Shown: in pieces, positions 1-7,905 of the stretch
How positions within the stretch are numbered: position 1 is the first letter of the stretch
Layout: the number at the start of each line of letters is the position of its first letter
The notes under the pieces: model-generated
What the model was told of the DNA's origin: nothing
Seen by the model: the letters and a program-made list of their open reading frames with translations, nothing else
Databases searched by the model: none
Position numbers and translations under genes: made by a program
Source: a virus
IMG/VR virus record: IMGVR_UViG_3300045009_000372
Coordinates: 1 to 22,679 of that record
DNA length: 22,679 bases
Strand: one strand, 5' to 3'

Positions 1-242
1 TTAATAGCATAATTATAAACTCTTTTTTGTCTTTCACAATAATAGTTACCATTCTCAAACAAAGTAAATAAAATTATTTTATCATTTTCCGTATACCAAA
101 ATTCTGGCAAAACAGAAATAAAATTGGTATAATCTTGCTCATCGATTTGCAAAGGATATCCCTTATAAATGAACGTAAAAGGATTTGTTAAATCTGGATG
201 ACCTACATGAGGATCTAGATATATTGTTAAAATCTTATTCAT
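1..242 (-). CDS. Unknown phage protein, N-terminal 80 residues (3' end outside window)
   Basis: An open frame starts at the ATG at 242 and runs to the left edge of the window without a stop, so only the first 80 residues are visible. It begins MNKILTIYLDPHVGHPDL and is rich in aromatic and acidic residues, with no signal peptide, membrane segment or repeat. I do not recognise the family. It lies 25 bases downstream of the 1870-residue fibre-like gene on the same strand, so it is probably read from the same late transcript. The bases before the start are A-rich with no clear Shine-Dalgarno sequence. The small-protein character and position would suit a tail accessory protein or fibre chaperone, but this rests on position alone. 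Confidence 0.7.
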   Translation of the reverse strand, partial: MNKILTIYLDPHVGHPDLTNPFTFIYKGYPLQIDEQDYTNFISVLPEFWYTENDKIILFTLFENGNYYCERQKRVYNYAI

Positions 243-267
243 AATTTTGTTCTTTTATTTATTTAGA

Positions 268-3200
268 TTAAAAAGCTTTGATTAGATATTTCAATCTAAA
301 ATATGGTTGTTGTAACGGAATTGATTCATTATTTCTTAAATAAAATTTAAGATTATTATCAAATGCTGTTCTAGAGGTAGGTCTCATAGTTACTGTTCCA
401 GGAGGCAAAGATATTGATAAACTTTCCAATGTTGAAGTAGGATCAAAGTGATGATTGATTGATTCTGATAAAAATTGATTGGAAGAACCTCTAATTACTC
501 CCCAATTGTCATTGTGATCTGGTGAATTAACACCGCCACTTGAAGGGGAAGTACCTGGTACTGCAGAAGAAGTAATAATTTCTATAGTAGCAGACCCACC
601 ATTTCCATCGTTCGCACCTCCTCCGCGTGCGCCACCAGGAACACCATTGAATAAAGAAGGAGGACCATCAAAAAACGATGCATTGTAAGCAGAAGTACCA
701 GCTCTTCCATTTTGAGCATTAATGTCAGCTCCTGGATCTATACCACCAGCACCACCTCGATATCCACCGCCGCCGCCACCGCCGCCGCCACCATCGTCAA
801 CGTCTGCGGAATTGCCAGTGTTAGATCCGGATCTATTTGCACCCGATCTACCATATTGTAGAGTAGTACTCACACCCCAATCTGTAAAATCTAATTTTTG
901 TCGGTCCAAATAAAAATCGTCACTGTTGATTGCAGTAGATGCCCAAGTTGTAAGTGTATCTTCACCGTTAAATCTTTGACTCGGAACGTTTTGATGCCAT
1001 CCACTACCACCGCCGCCGCCACCGCCGCCGACAATATACAAAATAGTTCCCTTCGCTAATCCAGCTGGATTAGAACCACCAGTTGGTATTGGACCAACTG
1101 TATCACAAAACATGAGAGCAGCGCCACCACCACCGCCACCAGATCCAGAACATCCATTTTTTCCAGATATTCCGCCAAAACCACCGCCAAAACCAGTTTG
1201 AAATGATTCACCCGAAGCACCGCCCGGAGCACTCGCAATACAACCGCGACCACCGCCTCCGCCCATTGGAACAATAACTCTCAATAGAGAACCCCCAGGT
1301 ATATTTTTAACCGTTCCTACAATTCTACCACCAGCACCGCCACCAGATCCTGGGTTTGCTGCATCGTTTCCACCGCCACCACCAGATCCAGAATAATGAT
1401 TTATTTTGAAACTAACGAGATTACCGTCAGGTGAGTTAGGAGGTGGGTTAGGAACAGTAAATGAATAACTACCAGGGCCCGGAAACACATATACGGTTGC
1501 GCTACTAGGAGGAGGAGTTGAAACTCCAGTACTACCCCCAAGAGAAGAATCATTCGGATCAAATGAAAGAGTATGACTATGTGTTCTTGATGGATTACGA
1601 GTATTTATTAAAACACCTTCTGGTCCGTCTAATATTGATCCACCAGCAGAGAAAGATTGAGTAGCCCTGCAATCCTGCCCTCTTCCTGCTAGACCAGCAA
1701 GTTTCCCATTAACTTTATTAGCATCAACAAATATAATTGCGTTAATAGTATGAGAGTGAGGCGGCGGACCACTTAAAGGAACTTTTGAAATACCAGAAGA
1801 ATCGGATATTTTATAACTAGTGTTTCCAATAAATGCAGTTTCTACTTCGTTGTTGCAATTTTCCCATCCATCAGTTTTATGAATTCCCACTGTAAATAAA
1901 AGTGGCGAAACAGTAGGTGCTGTTCCATCAATTTGTCCACTAATTCCTGGATTTCCTGGCGATAGCTGATCTTGTTTTTCAAAATTATATTCTCCTCCCA
2001 TAGATCCAGCAACATTTATTTGACCACCTGATGTTCCATCAGGAGCATATAAAGGAAACACAGAAGCAGATGATTTATTATTATCAATATTTCCTGTTCC
2101 TAGCAAATATTTTCCATATGGACATGGTAATCTAAAAAGGTCGGCAGGTCCATAATTTGGATATACACTAGAACTAGATATAGTTCCTCCATATTTTGTT
2201 CCTAAAATTCTAGCCAACTCTGGAAACCATTCAGCTTTTAATAATTGACCACGCATTTCAATAAATCCAGGAAATCTATCTTTAGATCCATATGGCTTGG
2301 TATCGGAATTAATGCCTTGCGCTGGATATCCACCAGAAAGTATTCCCGTAAGAGCGACTCTCCACCTATCAGCATCATCAGTAGTTGCAGCAGGATTTTC
2401 AACATAATCAAAAGGTTTTGGAACACATATTACCGTTCCAATTGCTGCACCAACTTTTTGACGTTGATCTGTGTAGGTTGCTACGAGTGGAACAGACGCT
2501 GATACAGATAATTTTATCTGTTGTGTGTAAAATAAATTACCAGCTGGAGAAATTGGTATAGTTTGAACAGATGATCTATAAAATGTCACTTTCGTTACTT
2601 GATTAAGTGTTACAGCACACCTGAATATAACATTGTTTAAAGCACTTGTTATACTAGATAAAAGTAAAACTGATGTTGTAACACCATTTACATTTACATT
2701 TACACCACCAAAAGCCGTCATGCCATTAGTTAAAGGTAACCAACTAGTTCCATTATTAGTACTAGCTTGCCATTGATAAGAAGGTAAATCAGTTCCAGTA
2801 AATGAAGGTGATAAAGATAAATCTACGTTTGTACCCTCAGTAACTTTTTTGTCGGCAATATCAGCGTAATAATTAAAAATTCTATCTACAGTAATAGTAC
2901 ATTCATTTGTATAATATGTGTTTGGATTTCCTGATTGTGTTAATTTACATCTATAAACATCATTATTATTGGTTCTAGATGGTGCATTTATTCTATAAAC
3001 ATCAGTATCAATAGTTGTTTGATTAAAACCTACGGGAGCATTACCAAAAGTTGAAGTTCCAAATCGTTTTACTTCCCACTGATAATTAATCAATCCAGGT
3101 ATTGTGCTGGTAGCTACTATTTTTAATTCTCTACCAGGAAAATCTTCATCAATAGTAACAGATGTTGGAATATTTGTAGTAATATTAATTGCAACAGGAA

Positions 3201-5880
3201 ATACTTGTAATTTAGCACTATTACTAAATGATGTACTAGAACCTGCACTTGTAACTAAACAGCGATAAAAACCAGCATTGGCAAGAATAACAGATGGAAT
3301 TTCATAAGTAGAACTATTTGCATTATTTATGTTAGTCCAGGGACCCGAAGCACTTGTACTCTTTTGCCATTGGTATGAAGGTTCTGATAAACTACTCGTG
3401 GTAGCAACAACAGTCCATGATACAGAGTTGTATTCTTGAACTTGTTTGTCGTTGATAGATGTAATTGTCAGAACTTTATCTGAACGCAAACTAAGAATAC
3501 CAAAAGAAGATTGCACAGTAGATAAAGAATTTGGTACACTAACAATACATCTGTAATATCTTTGAACAATGGAAGAATTAACAGTAGTAATAGATAACGT
3601 GTTAGTATTAATTCCAGAAAATTTAGGAGATTTGTGAACAGTGCTTCCGGAAGTAATACCATTTGATGTAGGAATAGAAAGAACGGTGTATTGAAAAGAA
3701 GTAGCAGTCAAATTAGAACTAGAAACAGTAAAAGTACCGTTGTAAACAATTGGAGTAACTCCAGAAATATAAACTTTATCTCCAGCATTTAAATTATGGG
3801 ATGAACAGGTAACTGTTACTGTGTATCCAGAAAAAGTTATCGCAGAAACATTTAATAATGGAGAAGTATCAACTATTGGAGACCATGCTGTTCCATTGAT
3901 ACTATATTCCCATGAATAATTTATGATTGTGCCACTAGAAGGAGCAGCAGTTACTGCAAATATTGCTATACTATTTTCAAAAGATTCTGAATTTCCTGGA
4001 TCATTATCAATATAAGCAGTTTGATATACATTTAATGTGCAAGGAGTTGAATAAGTTGTAACAACTGCAGTGCTTCCGTTACTATATCCGCTATTATATG
4101 TTACATACAATCTATACTTTGATGAATGATCTGTGCTTCTTCTTAATGCTGGAGTTGTAAATGTATGTATTCCTGCAGAACTAGGAGCAGTACTACTAGC
4201 TGGTGGTAAATCTGTTCCTGAATCATTTTTAACGAGACCAACATCAGTAAATGTAGGTTCTGATTCATATTGTCTTTGCCACCCAAGAGTAATCGGACCT
4301 TTCAATCCCGTGTCAACTGAAACATCTACACCCGCACTAATGGTTAATGTCTGTAATAATTCTGGATATGAGGATCTATTTAAAATTGGACCATATCTAT
4401 CTTCAATTATGGATTCTGTGGATATCGGATTACGAATAATTGCAGTTTGTGTCAATATTAAAGATGCAGCAGAAGACACTATAGATTGTTCTCCCGACAA
4501 TCCAGATATAATTACTCGCAAATTCATAACAGTTGTATTTTCTGTGCCATTTGACAATCTAACTCTTTCTAATTTTAAAATTGGAGAATTAGGTGTGGTT
4601 CCAGCAACTAATCTAAATGGAGTAGTTCCAGCTGTCCCAATTGTCGTATATGCACTCTCAGTACTCCATTTCCATTCCCATGAATAAGATAACGTTGTTG
4701 TTGCTGTAGTGTATGCATTAACACTCAGAGTAGCATTTCCACTATTAGTGATGCCAGTGTTGTAAGATATCGTGCTTGTTGTATCTGTTCCTTCTCCTGG
4801 TTGCCTAAGAATAATTATTTGAGGATTTACTAATAATAATACTGTATTTGTCGCTAAAGGACTATTAGAAGCGGTAACGCCCCCTTTTGTATAAGAAACA
4901 AGGCATCGATATCGTATACTATTTTGAGCAAATGATATATTTGAAAGAGTTAAAACAGATCGTTTATAATAACTTACTGGAATTGTTGGAAAAGATAATA
5001 ATGTCTCAATAATAGTTATATTTGTTCCTGCACTAAGATTAGTCCAAGTTACTCCATTATCAGTGCTTTGTTGCCACTGAAATGCTATTGGACTAACATT
5101 ATTTACATCCGTATTAATATAATCTGACAAACTACTATCTGTACTTGCATCTATTGTTAACGATAAATTTGATCCCGTAGCAAGTGTATATGAAGGTTGA
5201 TTTAAATCAATTACAGTTATTGATGGAGGTATTAAAACTGTCAAACTTCTGGCAAATCCAACATCATTACTATAAACAGTAGAATTTAGTGTGCTGACAG
5301 CAGGAGATAAAGTAATCGGTCCAACCATATTATCAGGGTGTTCTGCTGAAATATAATAATATGTTGCTGCCGCAGCTGCAGTAGTGTCCCAAACTACTGT
5401 ATTATTTTGTGTTCCATTATTTGTAATACCAGTAGCTACGGTATTAGTAGTACCACCAACAGATGCTGTTTTAATGTAAAATGTATTATTGTTTGTTGAA
5501 CTTACTGCAAAATTTAATCTATCACTAACTTTTGCAGATAGAGAAGGATTATTTCCGCTTGCTGATCCGCTAAATGTCCAAGCAGAAGATCCCGTACCAG
5601 TTACGGTGTAATTGTAAGTTACTGGACTATATGGTGTAAATTCTGATATTTGAACACGAATTTGATCATTACTTGCTGTTGCTTGTATATTTGTCAACGT
5701 GATACTAGATCCACCATTATTAGGTAAATCGAGCCAAGATGTGCCATTACTACTTATTTGCCAACGATATACTAGAGTAGCTGCTGGTATATTTGATGTA
5801 GCAGAAACTGCAAAAGTTATTGATCCTCCAGCAAAAACTGATGGATTAACAGGCGTAAGTGATGAGATAGTAATAGACAT
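268..5880 (-). CDS. Giant tail-fibre-like adhesin: Ig-like modules, cupredoxin-like domain, collar domain, glycine-rich tip (1870 aa)
   Basis: Probably a virion adhesin that contacts the host surface. Residues 1-80 form an Ig-like module (YRWQ at 38-41). Residues about 95-195 resemble a cupredoxin-like fold. Further Ig-like modules of roughly 100-130 residues follow, each with a core such as YQWQ or YSWE (near 268, 400, 533, 655, 833, 932 and 1033) and often a later YRC. A 60-residue module near 680-747 is shared with the giant upstream protein. A tail-collar-like domain lies at about 1140-1260 (FIEMRGQLLKAEWFPEL, then LPCPYGKYL). HSHT motifs sit near 1372 and 1434. Residues about 1493-1773 are extremely glycine-rich, with runs of eight or more Gly. 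The end, YLIKAF, resembles the ends of the two upstream neighbours. The start is 3 bases after the preceding stop, without a clear ribosome site, so translational coupling is likely. Family and domain order are seen; the receptor role is inferred. Confidence 0.85.
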   Translation of the reverse strand: MSITISSLTPVNPSVFAGGSITFAVSATSNIPAATLVYRWQISSNGTSWLDLPNNGGSSITLTNIQATASNDQIRVQISEFTPYSPVTYNYTVTGTGSSAWTFSGSASGNNPSLSAKVSDRLNFAVSSTNNNTFYIKTASVGGTTNTVATGITNNGTQNNTVVWDTTAAAAATYYYISAEHPDNMVGPITLSPAVSTLNSTVYSNDVGFARSLTVLIPPSITVIDLNQPSYTLATGSNLSLTIDASTDSSLSDYINTDVNNVSPIAFQWQQSTDNGVTWTNLSAGTNITIIETLLSFPTIPVSYYKRSVLTLSNISFAQNSIRYRCLVSYTKGGVTASNSPLATNTVLLLVNPQIIILRQPGEGTDTTSTISYNTGITNSGNATLSVNAYTTATTTLSYSWEWKWSTESAYTTIGTAGTTPFRLVAGTTPNSPILKLERVRLSNGTENTTVMNLRVIISGLSGEQSIVSSAASLILTQTAIIRNPISTESIIEDRYGPILNRSSYPELLQTLTISAGVDVSVDTGLKGPITLGWQRQYESEPTFTDVGLVKNDSGTDLPPASSTAPSSAGIHTFTTPALRRSTDHSSKYRLYVTYNSGYSNGSTAVVTTYSTPCTLNVYQTAYIDNDPGNSESFENSIAIFAVTAAPSSGTIINYSWEYSINGTAWSPIVDTSPLLNVSAITFSGYTVTVTCSSHNLNAGDKVYISGVTPIVYNGTFTVSSSNLTATSFQYTVLSIPTSNGITSGSTVHKSPKFSGINTNTLSITTVNSSIVQRYYRCIVSVPNSLSTVQSSFGILSLRSDKVLTITSINDKQVQEYNSVSWTVVATTSSLSEPSYQWQKSTSASGPWTNINNANSSTYEIPSVILANAGFYRCLVTSAGSSTSFSNSAKLQVFPVAINITTNIPTSVTIDEDFPGRELKIVATSTIPGLINYQWEVKRFGTSTFGNAPVGFNQTTIDTDVYRINAPSRTNNNDVYRCKLTQSGNPNTYYTNECTITVDRIFNYYADIADKKVTEGTNVDLSLSPSFTGTDLPSYQWQASTNNGTSWLPLTNGMTAFGGVNVNVNGVTTSVLLLSSITSALNNVIFRCAVTLNQVTKVTFYRSSVQTIPISPAGNLFYTQQIKLSVSASVPLVATYTDQRQKVGAAIGTVICVPKPFDYVENPAATTDDADRWRVALTGILSGGYPAQGINSDTKPYGSKDRFPGFIEMRGQLLKAEWFPELARILGTKYGGTISSSSVYPNYGPADLFRLPCPYGKYLLGTGNIDNNKSSASVFPLYAPDGTSGGQINVAGSMGGEYNFEKQDQLSPGNPGISGQIDGTAPTVSPLLFTVGIHKTDGWENCNNEVETAFIGNTSYKISDSSGISKVPLSGPPPHSHTINAIIFVDANKVNGKLAGLAGRGQDCRATQSFSAGGSILDGPEGVLINTRNPSRTHSHTLSFDPNDSSLGGSTGVSTPPPSSATVYVFPGPGSYSFTVPNPPPNSPDGNLVSFKINHYSGSGGGGGNDAANPGSGGGAGGRIVGTVKNIPGGSLLRVIVPMGGGGGRGCIASAPGGASGESFQTGFGGGFGGISGKNGCSGSGGGGGGAALMFCDTVGPIPTGGSNPAGLAKGTILYIVGGGGGGGGSGWHQNVPSQRFNGEDTLTTWASTAINSDDFYLDRQKLDFTDWGVSTTLQYGRSGANRSGSNTGNSADVDDGGGGGGGGGGYRGGAGGIDPGADINAQNGRAGTSAYNASFFDGPPSLFNGVPGGARGGGANDGNGGSATIEIITSSAVPGTSPSSGGVNSPDHNDNWGVIRGSSNQFLSESINHHFDPTSTLESLSISLPPGTVTMRPTSRTAFDNNLKFYLRNNESIPLQQPYFRLKYLIKAF
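764..1030 (-). repeat. Pair of identical 24-bp GC-rich direct repeats (764-787 and 1007-1030) in the polyglycine coding region
   Basis: Both copies consist of CCG/CCA triplets that encode polyglycine on the minus strand and are identical over 24 bases. Their start-to-start distance is 243 bases, exactly 81 codons, so both lie in the same reading frame. They stand out sharply in an otherwise AT-rich window. Recombination between them would delete or duplicate 81 residues without shifting the frame. Confidence 0.85.
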
Positions 5881-5883
5881 TTT

Positions 5884-6807
5884 TTAAAATTTAATTAGAT
5901 ATTCGCATAAGATAAATTTTGACGATATTCTATCTATCGAAAATTTATTAAATTTATTAAACGTTACATTTGTAACTAATCCAGAAGAAGGAATTTCTGT
6001 ATAATTTAATGTTGCTGTTGAACTAGATCCTGTAATACTAGGAAATAATCCAGTGTGAGCGTGATTTGTCACTTCATCACTACCAGAAATATCCAGAGTA
6101 AATGTTTCCCAAGCTCTTCCGGTAGGAGTGTCCGCCGCACCATCGGGATCCGGTCTGCAGCCAAGTAGGCTAGGACCACTTCTAATAGTTTTAACTTGAC
6201 ATTGTAATAAGTTATTAATAAATCTTCCTGTCGAAAGAGTACTACCATGGCCATGCCCCATAATTTCACCTTCTGAGACAGAGCTTCTTTTGGTTGAAGA
6301 AGGAGCAGACACTCTAATCGTTCCACTTACAGGAACATTTCTTTGTGTCATTTTAAAAATTCCATTATAATTAAAAGAAATAACATTTGTAGTCGAAGCA
6401 TTTGATGTGAGATCAATAGCAACTCCAGCTCTAGTAACTTCAGTATTTGTTGATGTATTCAATGTAGTTGTATTCAAATAATTACCAGGAGTTGTTGAGG
6501 CAGTAATATACTTCGACCCTAAATCAGGTAACTGTATTTGACCACCAGTACCAGTTGAAGTTTGTTCTTGCAACGTTATACCACTTTTTCTATAAATGCA
6601 AGAAGAACCAATACCAATTATTGAAGCTAATTGTGGGTATTGTTCTGCATTCAAAATCTGCCCCCTGCAACGAAGATAACCAGCTGGTATATTATCAACA
6701 TACTCTGCTTGTTTTGGATTTAAATCTATTAAAGTTTGGAAATATGGAAAAATTGTACCACAAGGGCCACCATATTTTCCTCGTTGAAATGCATAGGTAG
6801 TTCCCAT
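5884..6807 (-). CDS. Tail-collar domain protein (307 aa)
   Basis: Probably a short fibre or collar-type tail protein. Residues about 10-115 match the tail-collar pattern: GTIFPYF, then IPAGYLRCRGQILNAEQYPQL, then IQLPDLGSKYI. Two HxH motifs follow, HGHG near residue 186 and NHAH near 250; in T4 gp37 such motifs bind iron along the fibre tip. The protein ends in EYLIKF, similar to the ends of both neighbours. The ATG lies one base after the upstream stop (TAATATG arrangement) and has no strong ribosome site, so translation is probably coupled. The domain order is the same as in the 364-residue protein upstream, so the two look like diverged tandem duplicates. The precise location on the virion is inferred. 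Confidence 0.85.
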   Translation of the reverse strand: MGTTYAFQRGKYGGPCGTIFPYFQTLIDLNPKQAEYVDNIPAGYLRCRGQILNAEQYPQLASIIGIGSSCIYRKSGITLQEQTSTGTGGQIQLPDLGSKYITASTTPGNYLNTTTLNTSTNTEVTRAGVAIDLTSNASTTNVISFNYNGIFKMTQRNVPVSGTIRVSAPSSTKRSSVSEGEIMGHGHGSTLSTGRFINNLLQCQVKTIRSGPSLLGCRPDPDGAADTPTGRAWETFTLDISGSDEVTNHAHTGLFPSITGSSSTATLNYTEIPSSGLVTNVTFNKFNKFSIDRISSKFILCEYLIKF

Positions 6808-6808
6808 A

Positions 6809-7903
6809 TTAGAATGCTTTAATTATAAACAACATTGTTAAAGATGGACAGGCGCTAGTCATATTTATGGTTCCTGCGTCAAGTCCAGGACTATTATCAA
6901 TAATTACATCGCTAGAAACAATATCTGTGTATGTATTTGTAGCTTTTACTGATAAAGCACTAGTAAATGTAATAGTATTTGATCCATGATCATGTCCACC
7001 CGTAGAATCCCAAGTTCTAATTGGAGCATTTATACTGGTGTGAAAATTTTTACGACCGCCCACGTGAGCGAGCATGTCACCGTCCGAAAATCCACTCCCA
7101 GGTAGTTCAGTGGTTGTTGTAGTTGATCCGCCTCCAGCAACAAAATGATTGCCAGTCGTGGTATTTCTAAACTCGGCAGTAGATTTGGCATCATTTTCAC
7201 GTTGTACGTTATCGAAACATCCATAATATTCCCAAGTGCGTGCATAGTAAAGGAATGTGGTGGTGGTTTGTGCATGTGATATTTCTCCGCTGGCACTTAT
7301 TGAATGAGTATGCACTGGAATATGCCCGTCTCCAAGTTTTCTAGGTAAAACACTATATGCCCTTTGCAAAGTTCCAGGTGTTAATGCAAGTCCACTAACA
7401 ATAGCACTTAAACCAGGAGTGGCATTACTTCTCACACCCACCAAATCAATTGTAGAAGGAGTTGGATTTCCAGCACCAGATCCAGAATTTCCGGAATTTG
7501 CGCCACCAACTTGATTCCAATATGGGTCGTTATTTCGTGATAGAGTTGGATTTGGTGTCCAAGGAGCAGTAGGCAATCCGTCCATAGGATTATCATTTGA
7601 TGATCCTGGTCCATAAGTAGGAGTTGTTTTTTGCAAATATTTATAATGCCCCACAAAAATATCTATTATTCCATTACCAGGAAGATTTGGCAATCCAAAA
7701 GTAGATCCAGGTGTGCCTCCATAAGTATTTCCTATAGAATTATACAATTTAGGATAATCAGTGACATTTAAAAAAGCACCCGAGCAAATTCTCCATCCAG
7801 TAGGAATAGTTTCTTCTAATCCAGACCAAGGAATAATTGTTCCTACTGGATATCCAGATAAGGATTTAAGTTTTCCATATTTTGTTGCATCTGCAAATGC
7901 CAT
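6809..7903 (-). CDS. Tail-collar domain protein (364 aa)
   Basis: Starts MAFADATKYGKLKSLSG. Residues about 18-85 match the tail-collar pattern: YPVGTIIPWSG, then IPTGWRICSGAFLNVTDYPKL, IGNTYGG and FGLPNLPG. HTHS near residue 197 and GGHDHG near 304 give the same two-HxH layout as its neighbours, and the end is MLFIIKAF. A longer frame from an ATG at 7927 exists, but I chose 7903 because GGAGG lies 7 bases upstream (7911-7915) and the longer version would overlap the end of the giant gene. The middle is rich in Gly, Ser, Thr and Asn. It probably forms part of a fibre or receptor-binding complex with the two genes downstream. Which of the three proteins is the actual receptor-binding tip cannot be told from sequence. 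Confidence 0.88.
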   Translation of the reverse strand: MAFADATKYGKLKSLSGYPVGTIIPWSGLEETIPTGWRICSGAFLNVTDYPKLYNSIGNTYGGTPGSTFGLPNLPGNGIIDIFVGHYKYLQKTTPTYGPGSSNDNPMDGLPTAPWTPNPTLSRNNDPYWNQVGGANSGNSGSGAGNPTPSTIDLVGVRSNATPGLSAIVSGLALTPGTLQRAYSVLPRKLGDGHIPVHTHSISASGEISHAQTTTTFLYYARTWEYYGCFDNVQRENDAKSTAEFRNTTTGNHFVAGGGSTTTTTELPGSGFSDGDMLAHVGGRKNFHTSINAPIRTWDSTGGHDHGSNTITFTSALSVKATNTYTDIVSSDVIIDNSPGLDAGTINMTSACPSLTMLFIIKAF

Positions 7904-7905
7904 GT

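Noticed and set aside
248-266. AATAAATAAA stretch before the left-edge gene as a late promoter
   Set aside because: It does not match TATAAATA exactly, and the gap is short enough for simple read-through from the adhesin gene.
4133-4687. 184-residue open frame on the plus strand
   Set aside because: It is antisense to the Ig-like region of the adhesin, has no ribosome site, and its composition mirrors the real gene.
7638-7645. A second TATAAATA on the minus strand
   Set aside because: It lies inside the 364-residue coding region (codons for HYKYL), and no gene starts just behind it. In AT-rich coding sequence a chance match is likely.
268-7903. Diversity-generating retroelement acting on the fibre genes
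   Set aside because: No reverse transcriptase and no template/variable repeat pair is visible. The only DNA repeats found are the polyglycine tracts.
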